64,000 nucleotides of DNA from Paenibacillus silvae. Its GTDB lineage: Bacteria > Bacillota > Bacilli > Paenibacillales > Paenibacillaceae. The stretch covers positions 1,051,133-1,115,132 of the forward strand of contig NZ_BMFU01000002.1 of assembly GCF_014639235.1 (NCBI RefSeq), read 5' to 3'. Positions 51,819 through 60,900 of this stretch are shown here, one piece after another. A program made the translations under genes and the position numbers. Numbering within the stretch: position 1 is the stretch's first letter; every line of letters begins with the position of its first letter. The notes beneath the pieces are model-generated. The model had not been told where the DNA came from. It did no database searches and saw only the letters and a program-made list of their open reading frames with translations.

Positions 51819-52009
51819 ATATAAGTTGAATTAACGTTGTTCACATTTTCTACTTCGATGACAGAATAACCTTCCAATCGCTGTTATCCCCAGATTTTTT
51901 GGATTCCCTTTTCTAAAGGGAAAAATCCGGTGATAAAGGTGATCGCTCCGCTTTTCCAGGTTTTTTCTGTCCTCTCCGTATCTGTGTGAACAAAAATTTC
52001 AACTTATAT
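51819..52009. repeat. Hairpin MITE-like repeat, longest copy (191 bp)
   Basis: Bounded by perfect 12-bp inverted ends ATATAAGTTGAA / TTCAACTTATAT. A second inverted pair GTTCACA / TGTGAAC lies inside (51839, 51985). The arms continue as imperfect complements: GATGACAGAATAACC on the left, and a complement of GGACAG plus AAAACC on the right. The centre has a CCCTTTTCTAAAGGG hairpin. It fills most of the 370-bp gap; no gene is seen there. Confidence 0.75.
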
Positions 52010-52166
52010 TCGAATATATTTTTAAATTAATTATAATTCACAACACTTCGCATACGCAAAACTGTCCTACTGGTATGAGCTGTGTGTCAGCTAATTCATC
52101 ATGCGCCCAGTGCAAGAGAAGCAGAGCAACAGATCATCGGAATGGGCTGCACCCTGACCCGTTTGA

Positions 52167-53900
52167 TTAATCCCCGCTCGCTCTTCCCTTGCGATACACC
52201 CTTGCTTCATATGGCTGCAGCAACATAGCTCCTTCGTCGGTTGAATAACGCCTGCTGACGTTACACATCATGCATTTGGCCTCTTCTGCATTCCAGCCCT
52301 CCGGCCAAGCCATTTCGGGCTCGTTAGGACTAAAGTTCATCACAATCAGCCACACTTCCTCTTCCAGAGTACGCGTATACGCATAAATCTCCGGGTGGTC
52401 CGGCAACAGCAGCTCGTAAGCTCCATAGATCAGAACCTGATGCTGTTTGCGAAGCGCAATCAATTTGCGGTAATACTGCAAAATGGAATGCGGATCACTT
52501 TCCGCTTCCGCGACATTAATCCCGGCATAATTGCCGTTTACTTCAATCCACGGATCGCCTGTCGTAAAACCTGCGTGTTTCGAGTCATCCCACTGCATGG
52601 GTGTACGGGCATTGTCCCGGCTTTTCAGCCAGATGGCCTCCATGACTTCATGTTTGGATTTCCCTTGCCCTATATAGTGATTGTAATAATTTTTCGTTTC
52701 GATATCCCGGTACTGCTCGATATCCGGGAAAGCCACATTGGTCATGCCAATCTCTTCCCCCTGATAGATGTATGGCGTGCCTTCCAGGGTTAACATCCAC
52801 GTTGCCAGCATCTGAGCCGAGCGTACTCTGTATTTTCCATCATCTCCAAAACGCGACACCGGGCGCGGCTGATCATGATTGCCCATATAATTGGCATTCC
52901 AGCCCCGGCCATGCAGCACTGTCTGCCAGCGACTCATAATTTCTTTTAACTCGGTCAGCTTCCATGGCTTGTAATTCCATTTGCCAATGCCGGAAGAGCG
53001 GGCATCAATGAACATATGCTCGAACTGAAACACCATGTTTAATTCATCCCGATCTGTACCCACATAAGCCAAAGCCTGCTCAGGTCCAAGCCCCGAGGTT
53101 TCCCCTACGGTCATCGGTCCATACGGCTTGAGAATCATGTTGTTCAGCTTGCGCAGGATGGCGTGTACTTGCTCCAGATTGGAAAAAAGCTCATACGCCT
53201 GCACCACAGGCAGATTGTTCGGGTTGTGGGCACTTGGCAAACCATCTGCCTTGGCGATATGAGCCACTGCATCGAAGCGGAAGCCGTCCACCCCTTTTTC
53301 CAGCCACCAATGCACCATCTCATACATCTCTTCCGCCATCTCCGGGTTGTTCCAGTTCAGATCGGGCTGATGCTCCGAGTACAGATGCAGATAATATTCA
53401 TTGGTTTCCGGGTCATGCTTCCACACCGAGCCTCCAAAATAAGACTCCCAGTTGTTTGGCACCTGCCCGTTTTTACCTGAACGCCAGATGTAATAATCAC
53501 GCCTCGCGTTTGTTCTCGAGGAACGAGATTCGGCAAACCAGGCATGTTCATCCGACGTGTGATTACGCACAAGATCCATCATAATTTTGAGCCCACGCCG
53601 ATGTGCCTCGGCAAGCAGACGGTCGAAATCTTCCATCGTACCGTATTTTCGTAAAATAGCATAATAATCACGAATATCGTAACCGTTATCATGACCTGGT
53701 GAATCATATATCGGACACAGCCAGATTACATCCACGCCGAGCTTCTCCAGATAATCCAGCTTCTCATAGACTCCCTGCAAATCGCCATAACCATCACCGT
53801 CAGCATCCTTGAAGCTGCTCGGGTAAATTTGATATACGACACTTTCCTTCCACCAAACGATAATGCCCACCTCGCTTTCGTCTCTTGTGAAGTAATTCAC
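52167..53900 (-). CDS. GH13 alpha-glucosidase, oligo-1,6-glucosidase type
   Basis: 577 residues at most; hydrolyses alpha-1,6 or alpha-1,4 glucosidic bonds of short oligosaccharides in the cytosol. Motifs: WWKESVVYQIYPSSFKDADG at the start, region I DLVRNHTSDEH near 112, region II GFRFDAVAHIAKAD near 213 (nucleophile Asp), region III VGETSGLG near 268 (catalytic Glu) and region IV YMGNHDQPR near 340. No signal peptide. The GTG at 53900 lacks a good ribosome binding site. The family usually begins just before WWKES; here GAGG sits 8 nt before an in-frame ATC at 53859-53861, so the real start may be there. It is read as a single gene. Confidence 0.85.
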   Translation of the reverse strand: MNYFTRDESEVGIIVWWKESVVYQIYPSSFKDADGDGYGDLQGVYEKLDYLEKLGVDVIWLCPIYDSPGHDNGYDIRDYYAILRKYGTMEDFDRLLAEAHRRGLKIMMDLVRNHTSDEHAWFAESRSSRTNARRDYYIWRSGKNGQVPNNWESYFGGSVWKHDPETNEYYLHLYSEHQPDLNWNNPEMAEEMYEMVHWWLEKGVDGFRFDAVAHIAKADGLPSAHNPNNLPVVQAYELFSNLEQVHAILRKLNNMILKPYGPMTVGETSGLGPEQALAYVGTDRDELNMVFQFEHMFIDARSSGIGKWNYKPWKLTELKEIMSRWQTVLHGRGWNANYMGNHDQPRPVSRFGDDGKYRVRSAQMLATWMLTLEGTPYIYQGEEIGMTNVAFPDIEQYRDIETKNYYNHYIGQGKSKHEVMEAIWLKSRDNARTPMQWDDSKHAGFTTGDPWIEVNGNYAGINVAEAESDPHSILQYYRKLIALRKQHQVLIYGAYELLLPDHPEIYAYTRTLEEEVWLIVMNFSPNEPEMAWPEGWNAEEAKCMMCNVSRRYSTDEGAMLLQPYEARVYRKGRASGD

Positions 53901-54022
53901 CCGTTACTATGTTTTATCCGAAAAGAAACCCTTGTAAACACCCGAACCCGGTTCATACGCAAAAAAGATCCGAAACCTCATCGCATCAAGCGATCCGCTT
54001 CGAATCTTAACTCCCGGAACAT

Positions 54023-54904
54023 CTATTTTAACGGAATATATATATTCATATCCAGCCGCTCCGGTGTTGATTTCCACACATCCGTCACTTCAAAATCCGG
54101 CCCTTCGCGGCGCTCGTATTTGGATGCAGGCAGCCAGCTGCCATAGATCATTCTGCGCACGTTCTGCTCGGCGCCTTCGGTTATAAACTCGGCATACAAT
54201 CCGCCCGGAATCTCCAGGCTGGTGTATCCGGGCTCAAGAGCGAAAGATTCCAGAGATTCATTCCTTCCACCGCTCTCCTCCCCTACAATAAACGAAAATG
54301 CGCCATTCTCCTGAAAATGAGTTGCAACCCCGTACGCCATATCCGGGCGAAGCCGATCAGGAATGCTCATGAACCTTTGCTCACGACCAAACTCATGATA
54401 GAATCCCGGAATTTCCCCGTAATACTGCTCACCGTTCAGATGTGTCTGATATTCGTAACCTGTGATGCGGATCGGCTCCAATGTAACTAGACGCGGCGGG
54501 TTCATATGGAACGCAGTGCCGAGCTGTGAGCGGAATTCGTTAAAATCGATGCTGCACTGCATCTGTGCCTCGGCAGCAAGTTCTTCCGTTTTCCGAAAAC
54601 GGGCTGGTGTCGTTCCAAAGTGAGCATCAAAGGCCCGGGTAAAAGCTTCCTGAGACTGGTACCCATGATTCAAAGCAATCTCCAGCACCCCCATCGCCGT
54701 ATGCCGCAGCGCAGAAGCCGCCTCTGTTAACCTGCGTTTGCGCACATATTCCAGCACAGTAAAACCGGTTATCGCCTGAAACAATCGTTGAAAATGAAAC
54801 GCCGAAAAACTCGCTGCTGCTGCTGCCTCCTTCATATTAAAAGGTTCATGCAGATGTGCTTCCAGATGTTCAATGGCTAGCTGAATACGTGAGTAATGAT
54901 CCAT
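54023..54904 (-). CDS. AraC-family regulator with GyrI-like effector domain
   Basis: 293 residues. Two helix-turn-helix motifs lie at the N-terminus (about 8-105): FNMKEAAAAASFSAFHFQRL, TEAASALRHTAMGVLEIALN and HGYQSQEAFTRAFDAHFGTT. The C-terminal domain (about 130-293) is a GyrI-like/Bacterial transcription activator effector-binding domain with the start PRLVTLEPIRITGYEYQT and PGGLYAEFITEGAEQNVRRM. This is the Rob/SoxS-like layout that senses small molecules. Targets are unknown. It lies between the GH13 gene and the glycogen genes, all on the minus strand, but with a terminator on the upstream side, so it is a separate unit. Confidence 0.85.
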   Translation of the reverse strand: MDHYSRIQLAIEHLEAHLHEPFNMKEAAAAASFSAFHFQRLFQAITGFTVLEYVRKRRLTEAASALRHTAMGVLEIALNHGYQSQEAFTRAFDAHFGTTPARFRKTEELAAEAQMQCSIDFNEFRSQLGTAFHMNPPRLVTLEPIRITGYEYQTHLNGEQYYGEIPGFYHEFGREQRFMSIPDRLRPDMAYGVATHFQENGAFSFIVGEESGGRNESLESFALEPGYTSLEIPGGLYAEFITEGAEQNVRRMIYGSWLPASKYERREGPDFEVTDVWKSTPERLDMNIYIPLK

Positions 54905-55108
54905 AACATTTACATCTCCTGTTCCTAAATAGAATATGTACTTATGTAATTACTGGTCTGTTCCTTCAATTAGTATGACTGGAATACCCGAGCTTTTTTT
55001 GATGCTGAATGCGAACTTGCTCACTGTATGGGGACGATCCTTGCTTTGTTCAAATGGTGACCACAGCAAGTCGTGGAGAACTGGTCACATTACCTAAGCG
55101 TATAGCAA

Positions 55109-55181
55109 AAAATCTCTTGTCCGCAGCTGCTTCCTGCGGCAGTCTTGGCTAACCACAGGATGCAGACATTGAACAAGAGAG
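55109..55181 (-). terminator. Terminator of glgP
   Basis: TCTCTTGT / ACAAGAGA outer stem with a second small hairpin (GCAG / CTGC) inside; T6 on the minus strand. The rest of the 305-bp gap 54905-55209 shows no gene. Confidence 0.65.
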
Positions 55182-55209
55182 AACAGATTTCCTTTTGAAA
55201 CTTTTACAG

Positions 55210-57642
55210 CTAACCTCTCCAATACCCCGACACTGGCTGAATGCCCCATATGTCTGTAGCATACTCGCTAATCGTGCGGTCGCTAGAGAAAATGCCTGAA
55301 TGTGCTGTATTTAACACGGCCTTGCGGGTCCAGCCCGGAACATCCCGGTAGGCCAGATCAATGGCCGCATGTGCATCCGCATAGGCCGCGAAATCACGCA
55401 GTACAAAATATTCATCTCCATGGGCAAGCAGCGAATCATAAATATCCCAGAACTCCCCATCCCGATAACAGAATGCGCCCGGGTGCACCAGCTGCTCCAC
55501 GACCTCACGGATGCGCTCATCCTGCTCGACAATCTCGCTTGGCCGATAGCTGCCCGTGCGATAATACTCCAGCACTTCATCCGCGCGCAGACCATAGATG
55601 AACATATTTTCTTCGCCCACCTGCTCTGCCATCTCTACATTCGCGCCGTCCATCGTGCCGATCGTTAACGCACCGTTCATCATGAACTTCATGTTGCCTG
55701 TACCCGACGCTTCCTTGCCCGCCGTCGAGATCTGTTCACTCACATCAGCCGCCGGAATAATCTTCTCGGCCAGTGAAACGGAATAATTTTCGAGGAAAAA
55801 GACCTTTAATCGATCATTCACCGCTGCATCGCGGTTCACCGTGTCCGCCACTGTATTAATGAGCTTGATAATTTTTTTGGCAAAATAATAACTCGGCGCT
55901 GCCTTGGCTCCAAAGATAAAGGTTCGCGGCACCATATCAAACGAAGCATCTCGCTTCAGCTTGTTATACAGATGCATCACATGCAAAATGTTCAGCAGCT
56001 GCCTTTTGTAACCATGCAGCCTTTTCACCTGTACGTCAAACACCGAATCCGGGTCAACCGCCGTTCCGGTATGATCGAGAATGTATGCCGCCAGGCGATT
56101 TTTATTGTCGCGTTTGATCGCACGGAACTGCTCCTGGAAGGAGGCCTGATTCGCATAACCTGCCAGCTGCTCCAGTCTGCCCGGCTCGGTAACCCATTCA
56201 TTGCCGATCGTTTCTGTAATGAGACTCGCCAGCTTTGGATTGGCATGCATTAACCAGCGGCGGTGTGTAATGCCATTGGTTTTGTTGTTAAAGCGCTCCG
56301 GGTACAGGGCGTAAAAAGGCGCCATCTCACGCTCCTTCAAAATCTCCGTGTGCAGCGCGGCTACACCGTTCACGCTATGACTCCCCACGATGGCGAGGTG
56401 AGCCATGCGAACCTGATCATTCGCAATAATTGCCATATGCTCAACCCGATCCGAATCCCCCGGATAACGATCCAGCAGCATACCACAGAAGCGTTTATTG
56501 ATCTCTTCGATAATCATATAGATCCGTGGAAGCAGCTTGCTGATCATGGACACAGGCCATTTTTCCAGCGCCTCACTAAGCGTTGTGTGATTTGTATAGG
56601 ACACGGTTCGTGTGGTAATATGCCACGCCTCATCCCAGCCACAACCCTTCTCGTCCATCAGAATCCGCATCAGTTCAGGAATGACCAGTGTCGGATGGGT
56701 GTCATTGATATGAAACGCCGCTTTGTCTGGCAGACGGTCGTAAGGCAGCCCCAGCTTGTTAAATGTACGAATTGCACTCTGAACACCAGCCGAGCACATA
56801 AAATATTGCTGCTTCAAACGCAGCAGCTTGCCTTCATACTGGGAATCATCCGGGTACAAAAATTCGGAGATAGATTCTACCGAACGACTGTAATCAAGAT
56901 AACCATAATAATTCGACGGTGTATCCATCGAGGTTTCACGCTTCGGTTCAGCGCTCCAGAGGCGTAATGTGTTGACATGAGGATGACCATAACCGATGAC
57001 AGGCACATCGTAAGGCACAGCAATGACCGATTCGGCATCCTTCGTTACAAAATGGTACCGTCCATCCTGTTCATACGTCTCGACCCGGCCCCAGAACTGC
57101 ACTTCTACCTTCTTGTCTGCACGCCGGACTTCCCACTCATTGCCCTTTTCCAGCCAGTTATCCGGCAGTTCTACCTGATTGCCATTAATAATTTTCTGCT
57201 CAAACAACCCGTATTTGTACCGGATACCGCATCCATGTCCCGCATAACCAAGCGAGGCCAGGGAATCAAGAAAACAGGCTGCGAGTCGTCCAAGACCACC
57301 ATTACCCAGACCTGCATCCGACTCCTGCTCTTCAATACATTCCAGTGAGAAGCCCAGCTCAGCCAGACTGTCACGGACCAGCTCCAGCTCATTCACGTTC
57401 AACAGATTGTTGCCGAGCAGTCGTCCAATCAGAAATTCCAGCGAGAAGTAATACACCTGTTTATCCTGACGTTTCTTGAATCCCTGATTCGAGACTGCCC
57501 AGTCCTGGCCTACATATTCACGAATCATGCTGCCGAGCACGTGGTACACGTCTTCCTTCGTAGCTTCTTCAATCGGTTTGCCCAGTTTGCTGACGAGATT
57601 CCGTTGAAAGATCGACTTGAACGTTTCCTTGTTGTCAAACAA
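55210..57642 (-). CDS. glgP: Glycogen/maltodextrin phosphorylase
   Basis: 810 residues, the usual size. It removes glucose from alpha-1,4-glucan ends as glucose-1-phosphate, with pyridoxal phosphate. Motifs: YYFSLEFLIGRLLGNNLLN near 47, SDAGLGNGGLGRLAACFLDS near 108, WAAD-type substrate loop regions, HINDTHPTLVIPELMR near 295, VKRLHGYKRQLLN near 535 and the PLP-lysine motif EASGTGNMKFMMNGALTIGT near 653 (Lys of GNMKF). The start is TTG with GGAGG about 9 nt upstream. The upstream glgD and glgC genes are on the same strand; glgP is separated by a 265-bp gap (57643-57907) in which I see no gene. Confidence 0.95.
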   Translation of the reverse strand: MFDNKETFKSIFQRNLVSKLGKPIEEATKEDVYHVLGSMIREYVGQDWAVSNQGFKKRQDKQVYYFSLEFLIGRLLGNNLLNVNELELVRDSLAELGFSLECIEEQESDAGLGNGGLGRLAACFLDSLASLGYAGHGCGIRYKYGLFEQKIINGNQVELPDNWLEKGNEWEVRRADKKVEVQFWGRVETYEQDGRYHFVTKDAESVIAVPYDVPVIGYGHPHVNTLRLWSAEPKRETSMDTPSNYYGYLDYSRSVESISEFLYPDDSQYEGKLLRLKQQYFMCSAGVQSAIRTFNKLGLPYDRLPDKAAFHINDTHPTLVIPELMRILMDEKGCGWDEAWHITTRTVSYTNHTTLSEALEKWPVSMISKLLPRIYMIIEEINKRFCGMLLDRYPGDSDRVEHMAIIANDQVRMAHLAIVGSHSVNGVAALHTEILKEREMAPFYALYPERFNNKTNGITHRRWLMHANPKLASLITETIGNEWVTEPGRLEQLAGYANQASFQEQFRAIKRDNKNRLAAYILDHTGTAVDPDSVFDVQVKRLHGYKRQLLNILHVMHLYNKLKRDASFDMVPRTFIFGAKAAPSYYFAKKIIKLINTVADTVNRDAAVNDRLKVFFLENYSVSLAEKIIPAADVSEQISTAGKEASGTGNMKFMMNGALTIGTMDGANVEMAEQVGEENMFIYGLRADEVLEYYRTGSYRPSEIVEQDERIREVVEQLVHPGAFCYRDGEFWDIYDSLLAHGDEYFVLRDFAAYADAHAAIDLAYRDVPGWTRKAVLNTAHSGIFSSDRTISEYATDIWGIQPVSGYWRG

Positions 57643-57907
57643 AAGTAGGTTCCTCCCGGTGAAATCTTGCGAGTTTAGAGCGGTTCATGGCGTTAAGTAC
57701 ACTGGCGTTTCTGCAAAGTGACCGTTCCGGTTACGAATCGTTCTTTCGATCTTCGCTTCTCCAGAATCGATTTCGTCACCTGCACTACGCTTCACGTTGG
57801 CAGGAACTTGAAACTCAGAGTACCTTTATAACGCACGAACCTGAAAATTTACCCGCAGGATTTTATTTTTATATATAGTTATAGATGATATCGGATAAGG
57901 TTTTGTT

Positions 57908-59011
57908 TTAAATAATAGTGCTTTTTGCCAAAATATACGGCTTCGACGGGTCACCGATTAACGTCTGCCCGCCCGTCAGCTTCACATCTTTGTCCAGAAT
58001 AACGTTTTCCAGCACAGTTCCCTCGCCGATGTAACATTTCTGCATAATGATCGAGCCCTTGATCCTCGCTCCCTTGGCCACGTGCACACCCCGGAACAGG
58101 ATGCTGTCCTGAACCTCGCCGCCAACGATGCAGCCGTTGGCAAGCAAAGAGTGTTTCACATCAGCCGACTCCAGATATTTGGCAGGAGCTTCATATTTGA
58201 TCTTGGTTTGCACCGGATCTTCCTTGAACAGCTGGTCGTACTGCCCTGTATTCAGCAGGTCCATACTGTTGCGATAGTAGCTGTCGATGGAATTAATAAC
58301 GGCATGATATCCTTCGTAGGCATAAGCCGCAATCTTCAGACCGCTCGGATTTTTCTGAATCGCGTCACGGAAGAAATGTGTCTCACCATGCTCGATGCAG
58401 CGCTGCACCTGCTTGAGGAACAGCCCTTTTTCCATAATAAAAATCTCCGTATATATATTCGTATGGTCCGCACATTGGTGAATGTCCACCACATTGCCGT
58501 GTTCATCGTGATCGACTTTGATGCAGGCTTCATGCTCAGGCAGCAGTTGGTCTACTTTTTTGCAAACCAGTGTTACGTCCGCTCCCGAACGGATATGATG
58601 CTGGTAGACATCCTGAAGATCGGCTTTGGTCACATGCCGGCTGCCCGCGTGAACGACGTACTGCCCGGCACCTCTGTGGAAGAAATCCAGATTATTATGA
58701 AAATGCTGCAGGTCTCCCTGCGAGGTATCGGTCGGATCATTCCAATCCGGGGGAAGAATAAACATGCCGCCGTGCTTGCGGTCCAGGTCCCACGGCTTGC
58801 CATCTCCCAGATGGTCCATCAGCGAGCGATATTTACGGCGGACAAACACACCAATGCTCTCAATACCTGCATTCATCATGTTGGACAAGACAAAATCAAT
58901 CAGACGGTAACGCCCCGCATAAGGGACCGCAGCTCCGCAGCGAAAATACGTTAATTCCTTCAATTCTTCAAGTTCATGGTCCAGGTTAATGACTCCGATC
59001 AATGATTTCAT
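57908..59011 (-). CDS. glgD: Glucose-1-phosphate adenylyltransferase regulatory subunit GlgD
   Basis: 367 residues from the ATG at 59011 (AAAGGACGG upstream); a longer frame to 59056 has no ribosome binding site. Homologous to GlgC but with a degenerate catalytic start: the GGGxGTRL motif is missing, and the N-terminus reads MKSLIGVINLDHELEELKEL. YRLIDFVLSNMMNAGI and WDLDRKHGGMFILPPDW match the GlgC/GlgD family. The C-terminal left-handed beta-helix is typical (SLLANGCIVGGEVQDSILFR). GlgD pairs with GlgC to form the active ADP-glucose pyrophosphorylase of Firmicutes. It follows glgC in the same operon. Confidence 0.92.
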   Translation of the reverse strand: MKSLIGVINLDHELEELKELTYFRCGAAVPYAGRYRLIDFVLSNMMNAGIESIGVFVRRKYRSLMDHLGDGKPWDLDRKHGGMFILPPDWNDPTDTSQGDLQHFHNNLDFFHRGAGQYVVHAGSRHVTKADLQDVYQHHIRSGADVTLVCKKVDQLLPEHEACIKVDHDEHGNVVDIHQCADHTNIYTEIFIMEKGLFLKQVQRCIEHGETHFFRDAIQKNPSGLKIAAYAYEGYHAVINSIDSYYRNSMDLLNTGQYDQLFKEDPVQTKIKYEAPAKYLESADVKHSLLANGCIVGGEVQDSILFRGVHVAKGARIKGSIIMQKCYIGEGTVLENVILDKDVKLTGGQTLIGDPSKPYILAKSTII

Positions 59012-59050
59012 CGCGCGCACCGTCCTTTTTGAAACAAATTTTACGTTAAC

Positions 59051-59076
59051 GTGCAAATAAATAGTTCAACTTATAT
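59051..59076. repeat. Solo end of the hairpin MITE-like repeat between glgC and glgD
   Basis: GTGCAAATAAATAGTTCA followed by ACTTATAT, matching the right end of the copy at 37528 (GTGTAAATAAGTAGTTCA) and the outer end of the copy at 51819 (TTCAACTTATAT). Confidence 0.55.
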
Positions 59077-59138
59077 AGAGATGTTCAGCTGTTTACATCA
59101 AGGCTTTATAAGGACTCATTTGTGAGCTCATCAACGGA

Positions 59139-60305
59139 TCAGGGTGTAATGCCTTGGCGCAGCTGACGCTCCAGCTCCTCCTGATCCACCAGCAAAATAT
59201 CGCTTTCGTCTCCGGGTGCAGGTGCAATACGGGTATCATCCGGTATCACTAAACCTTCCGAAATAATCGCTTTGTGGATCGATACGTTCCGGCCAATACG
59301 AACTCTCGGCATAACTACTGAATCAATAACGGCGCTATTCTCTCCCACCTCGGTGCCGTAGAACAGGACAGAATGCTTCACCTCTCCGTGCACGATGCTG
59401 CCCTCGCTGATAATGCAGTTACGCACCTTGGCGGCAGGTGATATATATTGAGCAGGCTGATTCGGGTTGCGGGTAAAAATACGCCAATTCGGATCATTCA
59501 GATTCAGCGGCGTCTCCTCATCCAGCAGGTCCATATTGGACTCCCACAGACTGCGAATCGTTCCAACGTCTTTCCAGTAGCCTTCAAACGGATAGGCGAA
59601 TAAGGATTTGTCATTTTCAAGCAGCAAAGGAATGATGTCTTTACCAAAGTCATAGGAGGTGGACGGCTGCTGTTCATCCTGGATCAGGAAGCGTTTCAGC
59701 ACATCCCATTTGAAGAGATAGATGCCCATGGAAGCAAGCGTGCTTCGAGGCTGAGACGGTTTTTCCTCGAATTCATAGATGCTGTAGTCTTCATTGGTAT
59801 TCAAAATGCCAAAACGGCTTGCTTCCTCCAGCGGTACATCAATCACTGAAATGGTGCAGTCGGCACTTTTTTCCTTGTGATACTGAAGCATCTTGTCATA
59901 GTCCATCTTATAAATATGATCTCCAGATAGAATCAGCACATGTTCGGGATCAAATTGTTCAATGAAGTTCAGGTTGCGATAAATTGCATCAGCCGTGCCC
60001 CGGTACCAATTGCTTCCATCTTCCCGTTCATGGGGAGGAAGCACGAAGACCCCGCCATTTTTGCGGTCCAGGTCCCAGTCACTGCCAATCCCAATATAGG
60101 AATGCAGCACGAGCGGTTCATACTGCGTCAGAACCCCCACCGTGTCAATTCCCGAATTCGAGCAATTGCTTAGCGGAAAATCAATAATACGATACGTTCC
60201 TCCAAAATAAACCGCGGGTTTCGCGAGTGATTTCGTCAACCCTTTCAACCGTTTGCCCTGCCCTCCGGCCAGAAGCATTGCGACAACCTCTTTTTTTGCC
60301 ATCAT
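59139..60305 (-). CDS. glgC: Glucose-1-phosphate adenylyltransferase catalytic subunit GlgC
   Basis: 388 residues from the ATG at 60305, preceded by GGAGG; a longer frame to 60326 is not supported. It makes ADP-glucose from glucose-1-phosphate and ATP, the first committed step of glycogen synthesis. The nucleotide-binding start AMLLAGGQGKRLKGLTKSLA is near residue 10; YRIIDFPLSNCSNSGIDTVG near 40, GTADAIYRNLNFI near 105 and LILSGDHIYKMDYDKML near 125 (metal-binding Asp) follow. The C-terminus is the beta-helix (IISEGSIVHGEV, IGRNVSIHKAIIS). First gene of glgC-glgD, with an operator-like dyad upstream. Confidence 0.95.
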   Translation of the reverse strand: MMAKKEVVAMLLAGGQGKRLKGLTKSLAKPAVYFGGTYRIIDFPLSNCSNSGIDTVGVLTQYEPLVLHSYIGIGSDWDLDRKNGGVFVLPPHEREDGSNWYRGTADAIYRNLNFIEQFDPEHVLILSGDHIYKMDYDKMLQYHKEKSADCTISVIDVPLEEASRFGILNTNEDYSIYEFEEKPSQPRSTLASMGIYLFKWDVLKRFLIQDEQQPSTSYDFGKDIIPLLLENDKSLFAYPFEGYWKDVGTIRSLWESNMDLLDEETPLNLNDPNWRIFTRNPNQPAQYISPAAKVRNCIISEGSIVHGEVKHSVLFYGTEVGENSAVIDSVVMPRVRIGRNVSIHKAIISEGLVIPDDTRIAPAPGDESDILLVDQEELERQLRQGITP

Positions 60306-60370
60306 TACAGCCTCCTCCACATGCATTCATTCTGATTCATTTCAGAGCCCATAATCGTAATATTCAGTTG

Positions 60371-60390
60371 TGATAACACGGTTGTTATGA
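60371..60390. promoter_or_regulatory. Dyad upstream of glgC
   Basis: ATAACA-CGGT-TGTTAT inside TGATAACACGGTTGTTATGA, 66-85 bp before the glgC start. Possible repressor site; owner unknown. Confidence 0.35.
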
Positions 60391-60876
60391 TTAGGAGCGT
60401 GCTGTACAGATGTGTAACAAAACAAGACATCGCTCCTATGTAACGGGAAGTCTTTGTTTGAGATAACGAAGATGTTGATGTTGGTGATGTTGTGATATTA
60501 GTACTAATGCTGCTCCATTAATAGTGAAGATGACTGATGGCCTTTATACTGTGGATCATGGTAAAGGTGTTAATGTTGTTGAAGGTTGAACGTTCAGAAA
60601 GCGTCGGTAGCATACGACTTCACTTGCGTTGAAGTAGTTTCACAGAGAGGTATTAAAATACTCCTAATACCCATTAAACAGGAATGTAATCGAGGAAACG
60701 TGCTGTAACTGCGGTGTTAGAAAAAATTGTGCTGTCCAGGCTGGAGAACAAGCATTTTTCTACTCATTTCTGGCCCGGCCGCTGTTAATTTAATGTATTC
60801 GCTAAACATGAATTAAAATCCTTTTGGTAATATTCTGGTAAAAATATATCTACTGTCTTACCAGATTGCTGCACGT
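60391..60876. other. Intergenic region without a gene
   Basis: About 490 bp with no convincing open frame. A G/T-rich stretch of GATG/GTTG words at about 60470-60510 is low complexity. It separates the glycogen genes from the sucrose gene and must carry the glgC promoter. Confidence 0.45.
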
Positions 60877-60900
60877 TAAAAAAGCCGGATTTCTCCGGCT
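60877..60900 (-). terminator. Terminator overlapping the end of the GH32 gene
   Basis: AGCCGGA-TTTC-TCCGGCT stem and T7 on the minus strand; it begins right at the stop codon. Confidence 0.85.

Noticed and set aside
58082..58954. A 290-residue + strand frame opposite glgD
   Set aside because: Shadow of glgD; no ribosome binding site and no recognisable domain.
59030..59060. Possible catabolite-responsive (cre) site around GTTAACG upstream of glgD
   Set aside because: Does not fit the cre consensus at key positions; a similar GTTAACGTAA upstream of the GH32 gene is too short to judge.
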